From positions 1 to 12,235 of the forward strand of contig DOVJ01000176.1 of NCBI GenBank assembly GCA_003520145.1: a stretch of DNA of 12,235 nt. Reading direction: 5' to 3'. The position numbers and the translations under genes are program-made. This stretch comes from Eubacterium sp. (GTDB lineage Bacteria; Bacillota; Clostridia; Lachnospirales; Lachnospiraceae). Shown one piece after another: positions 1-7,373 of this stretch. Every line of letters begins with the position of its first letter. Position 1 is the first letter of the stretch. Below the pieces are notes generated by a model. The model saw nothing but the letters and a program-made list of their open reading frames with translations. It was not told the DNA's origin and ran no database searches.

Positions 1-467
1 TTCTTAAGATCTATCTCCTTGTGGGCAACATTCAGATCACCACAGTATATAACAGGCTTCTTCTCATCAAGAGAAAGTATATACTTTCTGAAGTCCGTCT
101 CCCACACAACACGATAATCAAGCCTTGCAAGCTCTTCTTTGGAGTTAGGAACATATACATTCACAAGGTAGAAGTTCTCGAATTCAAGAGTTATCACTCT
201 TCCCTCGTTATCATGCTCTTCTATGCCTATACCATAGGTAACAGACAAAGGTGTCTTACGGGTGAAAACAGCAGTTCCCGAATACCCCTTCTTCTGTGCA
301 TAATTCCAGTATGATTCATAACCAGGGAATTCCAGTTCTACCTGTCCTTCCTGACACTTAGTCTCCTGAAGGCAGAATATATCGGCATCAAGCTGTCTGA
401 ACACATCATCAAATCCCTTCTGCCTGCATGCCCTTATTCCATTAACATTCCACGATATCAGCTTCAT
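1..467 (-). CDS. xth: Exodeoxyribonuclease III / AP endonuclease (partial, C-terminus off window)
   Basis: DNA repair nuclease of the exonuclease III (ExoA/Xth) family, which cuts at abasic sites and has 3'-5' exonuclease activity using Mg2+. The ATG at 467 opens a frame that stays open to the window edge, giving 155 residues of a family usually about 250 long, so roughly the last 100 are outside. The family motifs appear in order: MKLISWNVNGIRA at the N-terminus (metal-site Asn7), LQETK with metal-binding Glu35, GYSGTAVF at 61-68, NVYVPNS at 103-109, and CGDLNVAHKEID at 142-153 (catalytic Asp144 and Asn146). The SDH and final catalytic His motifs are not visible because of the edge. A GAGAGG ribosome binding site lies 5 nt before the ATG (473-478). 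The gene begins only 19 nt after the hairpin that ends the preceding gene, and no separate promoter was convincing. Family assignment is very secure. Confidence 0.95.
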   Translation of the reverse strand, partial: MKLISWNVNGIRACRQKGFDDVFRQLDADIFCLQETKCQEGQVELEFPGYESYWNYAQKKGYSGTAVFTRKTPLSVTYGIGIEEHDNEGRVITLEFENFYLVNVYVPNSKEELARLDYRVVWETDFRKYILSLDEKKPVIYCGDLNVAHKEIDLK

Positions 468-486
468 ATAAACCTCTCAAAACAAG

Positions 487-522
487 AAACTGCAGACTGC
501 CACTACTGCCAGTCTGCAGTTT
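487..522 (-). terminator. Hairpin terminator after the LRV-like gene
   Basis: Two perfect 13-nt arms (487-499 and 510-522) flank a 10-nt loop, 18 nt after the stop codon at 541. Read on the minus strand, the hairpin is followed by a U-rich stretch (about 8 T in 11 nt) that merges into the ribosome binding site of the exonuclease III gene. The U tract is interrupted, so termination may be incomplete, and read-through could supply the downstream gene. Confidence 0.65.
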
Positions 523-540
523 AAAAAATCCATAATATGA

Positions 541-834
541 TTACTCTCCAAGTGTAGGAAGAAGTTCTTTCGCAGCAAGTGCAACATCAGCGTCTGCGTC
601 TTCTGTAAGCACCTGAACGATTTCCTTGGTTACCTTAGGATTCTTCAGTACAGCAAGTCTTACATCCTTATTAGCATGCTTAGCTGACTGAACAAGGAGC
701 TTCTCAGTAGGACTTGCTACAGTAGCTGCAGCAATCGCAATCTCAGGATCCCTGCTTCCAACGAATTCAGACAAAGCTTCATCATCCATATAACCATCCA
801 ATATATCCTGTATAAGTTGTTTCTTAAATTCCAT
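541..834 (-). CDS. Small LRV/HEAT-like alpha-helical repeat protein
   Basis: A 97-residue acidic, all-helical-looking protein. About two and a half copies of a roughly 26-residue repeat are visible: one begins near residue 30 (PEIAIAAATVASPTEKLL), a second near 56 (KDVRLAVLKNPKVTKEIV), and a partial third near 82 (ADVALAAKELL). The pattern V-x-L-A-x-x-x-N-P-x-x is that of leucine-rich repeat variant (LRV) and related HEAT-like solenoids, which bind proteins and have no enzymatic activity of their own. No signal peptide, membrane segment or cysteine is present, so it should be cytoplasmic. An AAAGGA ribosome binding site (843-848) sits 8 nt before the ATG, and a promoter lies directly upstream. 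Its partner and role cannot be told from the sequence. A diverged HEAT-repeat label would fit equally well. Confidence 0.8.
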   Translation of the reverse strand: MEFKKQLIQDILDGYMDDEALSEFVGSRDPEIAIAAATVASPTEKLLVQSAKHANKDVRLAVLKNPKVTKEIVQVLTEDADADVALAAKELLPTLGE

Positions 835-880
835 ATCCGTATCCTTTCGTTAAACTACATTAACTCAACTACTCTCTTAT

Positions 881-908
881 ATTATAAAGCATTTTCACAG
901 AAAATCAA
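881..908 (-). promoter_or_regulatory. Sigma-A-type promoter for the LRV-like gene
   Basis: On the minus strand a -35 element TTGATT (903-908) and a perfect -10 element TATAAT (881-886) are separated by 16 bp. Transcription would start near 874, giving a leader of about 40 nt. The promoter sits only 9 nt past the stop of the ABC exporter gene. The same stretch (886-913) can fold into a weak, AT-rich hairpin with a 3-nt bulge. Confidence 0.65.
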
Positions 909-916
909 GCTTTTTT

Positions 917-2731
917 TTACGCAGAAGCCCATTGAGAGTTATAGAGATCAGCATAGAATCCGCCTATAGAGAGCAATTCTTCATGTGTACCCTGCTCTTT
1001 TATATCTCCATCCTTCATAACAAGTATGAGATCAGCATCCTTGATAGTCGACAGTCTGTGTGCGATAACGAATGACGTACGGCCTTTCATGAGGTTTCCC
1101 ATAGCCTGCTGTATGAGTTTCTCAGTTCTCGTATCGACAGAAGAAGTAGCCTCATCAAGAATCAGTATAGGATTATCTGCGATTATCGCTCTCGCTATCG
1201 TAAGTAACTGCCTCTGTCCCTGAGATATGTTAGAAGCATCCTCGGCAAGCATAGTGTCATACCCCTGCGGCAAACTCATGATGTACTTATGGATTCTTGC
1301 GGCCTTGGCTGCCTCCACGACCTCTTCATCGGTAGCATCAAGTCTTCCGTACCTGATATTCTCTCTTATAGTCCCCTTAAAAAGCCACGTATCCTGCAAA
1401 ACCATGCCAAATGCCTGCCTTAACGTGCTCCTTTCATAAGAATTGATATTCACATCATCAAGAAGTATAGCTCCCTCATTCACATCGTAAAAACGCATGA
1501 GAAGCTTGACTATAGTAGTCTTGCCAGCACCTGTAGGTCCAACTATCGCAACCATCTGACCAGCCTTGATTTCAGAATTAAAGTCATTGATTATGATCTT
1601 ATTCTCATCATAGCCAAAGCGCACATGATCAAACTTAACCGCTCCACTTACATTGATCGACCTTCTGGCATCATCTGGAGTCACTTCCTCTTCTTCAGAC
1701 AGGAACTCAAATATACGCTCCGCAGCAGCTGCCATCGACTGGAACATGTTAGATACCTGTGCAAGCTGTGATATCGGCATAGTGAATCTCTTTACATACT
1801 GGATGAAAGATACGATATCACCCATCTTTATCGTACCTTTGGATGCAAGAACAGCGCCCGATACCGCAACTCCCACATAGCCTAAGTTACTTACAAAGTT
1901 CATCACAGGAGGCATGAGACCTGATAAGAACTGACTCTTCCACGAAGACTCATAGAGCTTCTTATTGGTTTCTTCAAAGCGCTCTATCTCCTTAGACTCT
2001 CTGTTAAAAGCCGACACAACCGTCATTCCAGCAAATGTTTCCTCTATCTGTCCATCTATGTCACCAAGAAGCTTCTGCTGAGCTACAAAGTACTTCTGCG
2101 ACTTCTTTACTATCGTGCCAACCAAAAATCCTGATACAGGAAGTATGACAAGTGATATAACCGTCATAAGCGGTGATATAGAAAACATCATAACCAGTAT
2201 ACCGACAATAGTACATACAGAGGTTATAAGCTGTGTTATAGACTGATTAAAAGCCATACCAAGAGTATCCACGTCATTGGTGATTCTCGATAACACATCA
2301 CCTACTGTATTCTTTTCGAAGTAAGAAAGAGGCATACGATTTATCTTGCTGCTTATATCACGACGCAGCCTCTTTGCAAGCTTCTGTGATATCGCACTCA
2401 TGATAAGCCCCTGCACAAGCGCAAATACCGAGCTTACGATATATATGATGATCAGGAAAAGAAGCATCTCGCCGATAGCATCATAATCTATAGAACCCGT
2501 ACCTGTATACTTTCCAACTACGCCCTCAAAGAGCTTTGTAGTCGCATCGCCAAGGAGTCTGGGACCGTATACGTTGAAGATAGTTGAGCATACGGCAAAC
2601 ACAGATACCAAAAGAACACCTATCTTATATGCACCCATATAGCCAAGAAGCTTTTTCATACTTCCCTTGAAGTCCTTAGCCTTCTCAACAGGTCTTCCAG
2701 GACCGAATCTTTTACGTCCCTGTTCAGCCAT
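917..2731 (-). CDS. ABC exporter half-transporter, catalytic-site subunit (TM288-like)
   Basis: An integral membrane half-transporter of the multidrug/lipid exporter type, with six transmembrane segments followed by an ATPase domain (604 residues from the ATG at 2731). Motifs in the ATPase domain: Walker A GPTGAGKT (398-405), Q-loop Gln446, Walker B ILILDE with catalytic Glu527, and switch His558. The signature is ISQGQ (502-506) instead of LSGGQ. It is therefore the partner that brings the working Glu/His while lacking a good signature; the neighbour at 2733-4778 has the reverse. The upstream stop (TGA, 2733-2735) is 1 nt from this ATG and an AGGTGA site lies 5 nt before it. A GTG at 2740 would give three more residues and an 8-nt overlap; the ATG is preferred on ribosome-binding-site spacing. 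Translation is probably coupled to the partner. The substrate cannot be predicted; a drug, lipid or peptide is possible. Confidence 0.93.
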   Translation of the reverse strand: MAEQGRKRFGPGRPVEKAKDFKGSMKKLLGYMGAYKIGVLLVSVFAVCSTIFNVYGPRLLGDATTKLFEGVVGKYTGTGSIDYDAIGEMLLFLIIIYIVSSVFALVQGLIMSAISQKLAKRLRRDISSKINRMPLSYFEKNTVGDVLSRITNDVDTLGMAFNQSITQLITSVCTIVGILVMMFSISPLMTVISLVILPVSGFLVGTIVKKSQKYFVAQQKLLGDIDGQIEETFAGMTVVSAFNRESKEIERFEETNKKLYESSWKSQFLSGLMPPVMNFVSNLGYVGVAVSGAVLASKGTIKMGDIVSFIQYVKRFTMPISQLAQVSNMFQSMAAAAERIFEFLSEEEEVTPDDARRSINVSGAVKFDHVRFGYDENKIIINDFNSEIKAGQMVAIVGPTGAGKTTIVKLLMRFYDVNEGAILLDDVNINSYERSTLRQAFGMVLQDTWLFKGTIRENIRYGRLDATDEEVVEAAKAARIHKYIMSLPQGYDTMLAEDASNISQGQRQLLTIARAIIADNPILILDEATSSVDTRTEKLIQQAMGNLMKGRTSFVIAHRLSTIKDADLILVMKDGDIKEQGTHEELLSIGGFYADLYNSQWASA

Positions 2732-2732
2732 A

Positions 2733-4778
2733 TCACTCACCTGCCTTTCTTCTTAATTCATCTTCAGACAGCTGACTTGTCGCTATCTCTTCATACTCCT
2801 TGCAGTTATGAAGAAGCTCTTCGTGACGTCCCATCCCCACTATTCTGCCTTCATCGAGAACGATAATCCTGTCAGCATCCAGTATAGTTGATATACGCTG
2901 TGCAACTATGATGACCGTAGCATCCTTCGTAACAGCCTTAAGCTCACTTCTAAGCTTCTTATCCGTAGCATAATCAAGTGCAGAAAATGAATCGTCAAAT
3001 ATATATATCTTTGGCTTCTTTGCTATCGCTCTGGCTATCGAGAGTCTCTGTCTCTGACCACCAGATACATTCGTTCCGGACTGAGCCACACTGCTGTCAT
3101 AGCCATCTTCTTTCGCCGATATGAATTCACTCGCCTGAGCAATCTTAGAAGCCTCTTTCATATCATCTGTGCTCACGCCATCAGCATATCTTATATTGGA
3201 ATCTATAGTTCCGGAAAAGAGAACCGCCTTCTGTGGAACATAACCTATCAATTCACGAAGATCCTTAAGCTTTATACTTCTTATATCCTCACCATCTATA
3301 GTCACAGAACCTTCTGTCACATCAAAGAATCTCGGGATGAGATTGATAAGTGCAGACTTACCAGAACCGGTAGAACCTATGATAGCCGTAGTCTCACCAG
3401 GTCTTGCAATAAAATCGATATCAGTCAAGACCTGTTCTTTAGCATCTGGAAAAGCAAAAGAAACATGATCAAAGCGTACCACACCCTTGATATCTTCTTT
3501 CTTAACACTCTTAGCATCCGCACCATCTTCTATAAGAGGCTTTGTATCCAGTACCTCTGCTATTCTGTCAGCAGCCACACAAGCACGCGGAAGGATGATC
3601 GATATCATCGTGAATATAAGGAACGATGTAACAATAGTCATCGAATAAGTGATAAATGCAGTCAGATCACCGATCTGGATATTGCCCTTATCGATTTTAT
3701 CAGCGCCCACCCACACTATGAGAACTGACACACCGTTCATGATAAACATCATGACAGGCATCATAAAGCTCATAGCTACGTTAGTGAACATCTGATTCTT
3801 ATAAAGTGCATCATTGGCCTTATCAAAACGCTCCTCTTCATGCGCCTCACGGCTAAAAGCTCTTATAGGCATAACACCTGTAAGAAGCTGTCTTGAGACA
3901 AGATTCAGGTTATCGATCAACTTTTGCATGATCTTGAACTTAGGCATAGCGATGACCATAAGAGTTCCGACCACAAGCATGAGGCACGTTACAGCAACAA
4001 CTATGATCCAGCCCATGCCAGATCTTGTATTAACTACATTGATTATACCGCCTATAGCAAGTATCGGCGAATAAGCCACCATACGAAGGAAGATAACTGA
4101 AGTATTCTGCACCTGCTGTATATCGTTAGTAGCTCTTGTTATAAGAGAAGCTGATTCAAACCTGCCAAGCTCTGAACCGGAGAAAGTCATAACCTTCGAG
4201 AAAACCTTCTGTCTTAAGTCACGACCAACCCTTGCAGATATAACAGACGCAAGAAGGCAGGTAAGTATACCTGCAGCCATCATGATCGCAGACATAAGAA
4301 GCATACGAAGACCAACCTTAAGAAGGTAAGCGTTGCGGATCTTGTCTACATTTACATCCAAAGCCTTATATTCAGCCAAAACATAATATACTGCAACCTG
4401 ATCTTCCATGCCCTTAACACTAACACCACTATCAGGCATCATCTTCGCATAGATATCACTCTCGGCTACAGCCATGATCTTATCAAGCTTACTTCTATCA
4501 GCGCCACTCTTTAGTTCTCTGACAGTACCAACACTATAAGAATTCTCAACATAAGAAGCATCAGCATCATTCATAACAGACTTCAGCATCTCAAGACTTT
4601 CAGGCCTTATCTTAACAGGCACCGAATCCTCTATACCGCTTCTTTGTAAACCGATATTGATTATATCTCCGGTATAATCAGGCAGAGACAGTTCACTGTA
4701 TGCCTGAACAACAAGAAGGACAACAACACACAGAACAAGTATGCCGTGACCTCTCATAAATCTAAGTATATTCTTCAT
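2733..4778 (-). CDS. ABC exporter half-transporter, degenerate-site subunit (TM287-like) with external insert
   Basis: The second half of a heterodimeric ABC exporter, 681 residues. TM1 is at about 10-30; TM2 starts only near 152, so roughly 115 residues (36-150) lie between them and should face outward. Most half-transporters have a short loop there. The ATPase domain shows Walker A GSTGSGKS (468-475), Gln516, a good signature VSGGQ (571-575), and Walker B IYIFDD in which Asp596 replaces the catalytic Glu. The switch His is Gln627 (VAQRIS). These changes are the known hallmark of the subunit whose own Walker site is degenerate but whose signature completes the active site of the partner. A GGAG site lies 9 nt before the ATG. 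The gene starts 6 nt after the phosphatase stop and runs into the partner gene, so the two are cotranscribed. The substrate is unknown. Confidence 0.93.
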   Translation of the reverse strand: MKNILRFMRGHGILVLCVVVLLVVQAYSELSLPDYTGDIINIGLQRSGIEDSVPVKIRPESLEMLKSVMNDADASYVENSYSVGTVRELKSGADRSKLDKIMAVAESDIYAKMMPDSGVSVKGMEDQVAVYYVLAEYKALDVNVDKIRNAYLLKVGLRMLLMSAIMMAAGILTCLLASVISARVGRDLRQKVFSKVMTFSGSELGRFESASLITRATNDIQQVQNTSVIFLRMVAYSPILAIGGIINVVNTRSGMGWIIVVAVTCLMLVVGTLMVIAMPKFKIMQKLIDNLNLVSRQLLTGVMPIRAFSREAHEEERFDKANDALYKNQMFTNVAMSFMMPVMMFIMNGVSVLIVWVGADKIDKGNIQIGDLTAFITYSMTIVTSFLIFTMISIILPRACVAADRIAEVLDTKPLIEDGADAKSVKKEDIKGVVRFDHVSFAFPDAKEQVLTDIDFIARPGETTAIIGSTGSGKSALINLIPRFFDVTEGSVTIDGEDIRSIKLKDLRELIGYVPQKAVLFSGTIDSNIRYADGVSTDDMKEASKIAQASEFISAKEDGYDSSVAQSGTNVSGGQRQRLSIARAIAKKPKIYIFDDSFSALDYATDKKLRSELKAVTKDATVIIVAQRISTILDADRIIVLDEGRIVGMGRHEELLHNCKEYEEIATSQLSEDELRRKAGE

Positions 4779-4784
4779 CTAACA

Positions 4785-5366
4785 CTACTCCATAATCTCG
4801 TGCACAACCTGATCGTCTATGAGCTTCATCATATAACAGTTTTTAGCACCCTTATCCCAGAAGTGATCAAGGTCACAATCATACAGTATCCTGCATGTGA
4901 TCGCCGAATTAATAGCGCCATGCCCAACTATAAGAACATCCTTGCCCTCTTCCAGAAGCGGATATATCTTGTCATCAAGGAAGTCTTTGGTTCTCACCAT
5001 AACTTCATCTATGGATTCACCACCCTCTACAGCCTTATAAGCCTTAGGATTAAAAAAGAATTCCTTCATCGGACCATTAGCATCGCTAAAGAGATTCACA
5101 GTTCCTTCGCAGACGCCAAAGCTCATCTCAGTAAGCCTATCATCATACAACACAGGTATATCTCTCCCAGATAAAACTATATCCGCAGTCTCAACTGCTC
5201 TTTTCATAGGCGAACAAAAGCACACATCTATATGGATATCCTTATAAGTTTCCGCTGCCTCACGCGCTAAAGCTCTGCCTTCTTCATTGAGTTCTGTATC
5301 GGTACGTCCCTGAAGTCTATGTTCATTATTCCAGTCTGTCTTACTATGACGCATTATGTATAGCAT
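4785..5366 (-). CDS. Histidine phosphatase family protein (phosphoglycerate mutase-like)
   Basis: A cytoplasmic enzyme of the histidine phosphatase superfamily, which transfers phosphate through a phospho-histidine. At 193 residues it matches the short bacterial members. The phosphate-pocket residues are present: Arg6-His7 in MRHSKTDWN (His7 is the nucleophile), Asn13, Arg56 in CSPMKRAVETA, acid Glu80 in RLTEMSFG, and His149 in IVGHG. The usual RHG is RHS here, a tolerated variant. Members include cofactor-dependent mutases, alpha-ribazole phosphatases and general sugar- or nucleotide-phosphatases; nothing here points to one substrate, and no cobalamin genes are nearby. An ideal AGGAGG site (5373-5378) overlaps the stop codon of the preceding 56-aa gene, and the next gene follows after 6 nt, so it is inside an operon. 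Confidence 0.92.
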   Translation of the reverse strand: MLYIMRHSKTDWNNEHRLQGRTDTELNEEGRALAREAAETYKDIHIDVCFCSPMKRAVETADIVLSGRDIPVLYDDRLTEMSFGVCEGTVNLFSDANGPMKEFFFNPKAYKAVEGGESIDEVMVRTKDFLDDKIYPLLEEGKDVLIVGHGAINSAITCRILYDCDLDHFWDKGAKNCYMMKLIDDQVVHEIME

Positions 5367-5376
5367 AGCCTTCCTC

Positions 5377-5547
5377 CTATATCTGATGTCTTACGACCTT
5401 GTACTCATCTCCGTCCTTATAGTAAGGACACTGTTTATACTCCCTCTCCATAAGCCTCTGAAAATCATCTTCATCCATATCAACATCGCATACATATTCT
5501 TCATAATCCTCATCATATACCATATATGCACATGTATCACATATCAT
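5377..5547 (-). CDS. Small four-cysteine acidic protein (DUF6472-like)
   Basis: A 56-residue, very acidic protein beginning MICDTCAYMVYDEDYEEY and containing CPYYKDGDEYK near the end. Cysteines at 3, 6, 20 and 40, with CxxC at the N-terminus, suggest one metal site (probably zinc), although no metal is proven. From memory it matches the small Clostridia-wide DUF6472 proteins, whose function is unknown. The frame is open further upstream (to 5616), but that would place 23 residues over the end of the AEC transporter gene. A perfect AGGAGG (5557-5562) is 9 nt before the ATG at 5547 and only 3 nt before the ATG at 5553, so 5547 is chosen. The gene lies between the transporter and the phosphatase with tight spacing. 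Confidence 0.8.
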   Translation of the reverse strand: MICDTCAYMVYDEDYEEYVCDVDMDEDDFQRLMEREYKQCPYYKDGDEYKVVRHQI

Positions 5548-5561
5548 AATCATAATCCTCC

Positions 5562-6500
5562 TTACAGCAAGCCCTTGCTTCTTAGTATCCATATGATCGC
5601 AGTCAGAGTAAAGCACGACAATGCCGTAGTCATAAGGATTATGTCAGAAGAAAGCACATGATCGTTATCCATATTACGGGACATGATATAAGCACTAACT
5701 GTTGTTGGCGAACCACTCATGATAACAAGAGCCATCAGTTCCTGATTTCTAAAGCCAAGTATAACAGCGATCGGAAGTATGATCGCAGGAAGTATGACAA
5801 GCTTAACAACAGTTGCAACAGACGCAAGCTTAAGCTTAAGCCTCGCTTCCCCAAGTTCAAATGCAGCACCTATACATATCAGAGCAAGAGGTGTAGTAAG
5901 CCCTCCTGTCATAGACAGAGTCTTATCAACAATCACCGGATAATCAATCCCTATAAGAGACGATATGATACCGAGGACTATACCTATGATAATCGGGTTT
6001 TTCGCAATCCCGATCAGAGTCTTCTTAAGGTCAAAGTGCTTAGCGCTCCTTGCCTTCGCCGTCAAAACAGCGACTGCAAACACATTATAAAGAGGTACGG
6101 CACCTATGATCATAAGAGGTGCCATACCTGCGTCTGCGTATACATTTTTAATAAAAGCCATGCCAAGGATAGCTGCACTGCTTCTGTAGCATCCCTGGAT
6201 AAAACTACCGCGGCTTTCCTTCTCCTTCACGAATATATCAGTGAGTATCCATATGATAATGATAGACAAAAGCGTCGCGATAAAGCAATACAGAACAAAC
6301 TTCCCTTCAAAGTTATGTCTGAAATCCTCATAAGCAAGATCCTCAAAAACCATAACTGGTAGAGTCACCGTGAACACAAGCTTATTCGCCACCTTCACAA
6401 ATGAATCATCTATGAGATGAATCTTCTTAAGATAGATTCCCATCAAAATCATGAGAAATATCGGAAATGTGGCATCAATACTGTATATAAGACTATCCAT
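5562..6500 (-). CDS. AEC family (auxin efflux carrier-like) transporter
   Basis: An inner-membrane secondary transporter of the AEC family (membrane transport protein, PF03547), 312 residues with about ten hydrophobic segments. These lie near 6-24, 35-53, 67-90, 105-118, 126-148, 165-185, 200-215, 226-249, 253-270 and 284-307. Family-like stretches include NPIIIGIVLGII (168-179), TPLALICIGAAFEL (203-216) and SGSPTTVSAYIMSR (262-275). In bacteria such proteins are usually linked to malate/malonate or other organic acid transport; the name does not imply auxin. The ribosome binding site is weak (an AGTAGAAG-like stretch), and the ATG is only 5 nt after the stop of the YesL-like gene, so translation is probably coupled. 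The substrate cannot be predicted from the neighbours. Confidence 0.9.
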   Translation of the reverse strand: MDSLIYSIDATFPIFLMILMGIYLKKIHLIDDSFVKVANKLVFTVTLPVMVFEDLAYEDFRHNFEGKFVLYCFIATLLSIIIIWILTDIFVKEKESRGSFIQGCYRSSAAILGMAFIKNVYADAGMAPLMIIGAVPLYNVFAVAVLTAKARSAKHFDLKKTLIGIAKNPIIIGIVLGIISSLIGIDYPVIVDKTLSMTGGLTTPLALICIGAAFELGEARLKLKLASVATVVKLVILPAIILPIAVILGFRNQELMALVIMSGSPTTVSAYIMSRNMDNDHVLSSDIILMTTALSCFTLTAIIWILRSKGLL

Positions 6501-6505
6501 AGCTT

Positions 6506-7231
6506 CTACTTATCTTCCTTAACTTCCATATCCTCTTCGGTCAGTACAACATGAACAGGCTCTTCACCCAATTCTTCACTGATCTCGCCTTCGCTATCCT
6601 CTTCCTCTACCGATTCCTTCTTAGGAATATACTTATCAAATACCTTCACGAAGAAGAAAGACTGCACAAAAGTCGCAAGTCCAAAAGCAAACATAAGATT
6701 ATAAGGATTGATCTTAACTAAGAATCCAATTATAACCCATATAGCAAAAACAGCCAGCGAACTAGGAAGATTGCTTATCGCCATCGCCATAGAATTCTTG
6801 ATGATATTCGCAGTGTTGTTGTAGAACTTAGCCACCATAGGAAATGTATAGATAAACCCAAGCGCTATGACCATAGTAACACCTGCAAGCGCATAAAGTG
6901 ATATGCGCGACCCCATAGTATCGACATTCTGATTCCAGTTATATACCAAATACAGGTCATAAGCGAAGAATAACCCCACGCCACCAACTATAATTTCGAG
7001 CACAACGCCCTGCACAAAATTCTTGATAAAAGCCTTAAAGAAATTCTTGACAACCTCCGTCTCCTCATCGCGAACTTCCTTAAGCATGATATAATAAAGC
7101 GCTATAAGACCAGGTCCTATAGTAATAACGCCAAAAGACAGCACCAAAAAGATACCATTCAACAGTATGATATCCGCTATCTTAGCCATAAAGCGGAAAA
7201 AACCGCTATCGATATTGAACAACTTATGCAT
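6506..7231 (-). CDS. YesL-like (DUF624) membrane protein with acidic tail
   Basis: A membrane protein of the YesL/DUF624 family, 241 residues from the ATG at 7231. The N-terminal part (GFFRFMAKIADIILLNGIF, then ITIGPGLIALYYIMLK) is typical of the family. About five hydrophobic segments lie near 17-36, 74-94, 109-132, 155-172 and 178-195. YesL relatives are often next to carbohydrate uptake genes in Bacillota; their biochemical role is unknown, and no sugar genes are present here. Residues 203-241 form a strongly acidic soluble tail rich in Glu and Asp. A longer frame would start at a TTG (7246), but that TTG overlaps GAAGAGG (7238-7244), which is a good ribosome binding site 6 nt before the ATG; the ATG is therefore chosen. 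It is the first gene of the operon behind the promoter at 7271-7299. Confidence 0.87.
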   Translation of the reverse strand: MHKLFNIDSGFFRFMAKIADIILLNGIFLVLSFGVITIGPGLIALYYIMLKEVRDEETEVVKNFFKAFIKNFVQGVVLEIIVGGVGLFFAYDLYLVYNWNQNVDTMGSRISLYALAGVTMVIALGFIYTFPMVAKFYNNTANIIKNSMAMAISNLPSSLAVFAIWVIIGFLVKINPYNLMFAFGLATFVQSFFFVKVFDKYIPKKESVEEEDSEGEISEELGEEPVHVVLTEEDMEVKEDK

Positions 7232-7260
7232 AGTAAACCTCTTCAAATCTAGTTCTAATC

Positions 7261-7287
7261 ATCTTATCATATATTACTAGATAAGAT
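7261..7287. promoter_or_regulatory. Inverted repeat overlapping the -10 element (candidate operator)
   Basis: ATCTTATC (7261-7268) and GATAAGAT (7280-7287) are perfect 8-nt inverted arms separated by 11 nt, with centres about 19 bp apart, and they straddle the -10 hexamer at 7271-7276. The position would block RNA polymerase if a dimeric repressor bound. No regulator gene is in the window, so the factor is unknown. Confidence 0.45.
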
Positions 7288-7299
7288 AGGAAGTGTCAA
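7271..7299 (-). promoter_or_regulatory. Sigma-A-type promoter of the YesL-to-ABC-exporter operon
   Basis: On the minus strand a perfect -35 TTGACA (7294-7299) and a -10 TAATAT (7271-7276) are separated by 17 bp. The expected start is near 7264, giving a leader of about 33 nt with the GAAGAGG site. It lies just past the terminator of the preceding cluster, so transcription is reset here. Confidence 0.8.
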
Positions 7300-7320
7300 G
7301 TGGTCTTCTCCGACTAAGAT

Positions 7321-7366
7321 AAAAAAGGGGCTATCGCACTAAACATGTGCGATGGTCCCTTTTTTT
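7321..7366 (-). terminator. Strong Rho-independent terminator, usable in both directions
   Basis: A stem of about 19 bp with three G-U pairs or fewer. The core arms are ATCGCAC (7333-7339) and GTGCGAT (7347-7353), extended by GGG/CCC and A6/T6, with a 7-nt loop. It starts 8 nt past the stop of the last gene of the ABC cluster, and the minus strand carries a T6 tract. T tracts flank it on both strands, but no plus-strand gene leads into it. Confidence 0.92.
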
Positions 7367-7373
7367 CACCACC

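Noticed and set aside
541..561. LLPTLGE at the end of the LRV-like protein recalls a sortase motif (LPxTG), with a sortase gene in the same window.
   Set aside because: The motif is not LPxTG, there is no signal peptide, and no hydrophobic segment or basic tail follows.
886..918. A plus-strand terminator: AT-rich hairpin followed by eight T.
   Set aside because: No plus-strand gene leads into it, the stem is nearly all A-T, and the T run is simply the end of the exporter gene read on the other strand.
4746..5174. A plus-strand open frame of about 142 codons opposite the histidine phosphatase gene.
   Set aside because: The minus strand has all catalytic motifs of the phosphatase; the plus frame has no motif or start signal.
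5658..6362. A long plus-strand open frame (about 234 codons) antisense to the AEC transporter gene.
   Set aside because: It is Lys/Arg/Ser/Tyr-rich with no recognisable motif, lacks a ribosome binding site and promoter, and lies fully opposite a well-supported membrane transporter gene.
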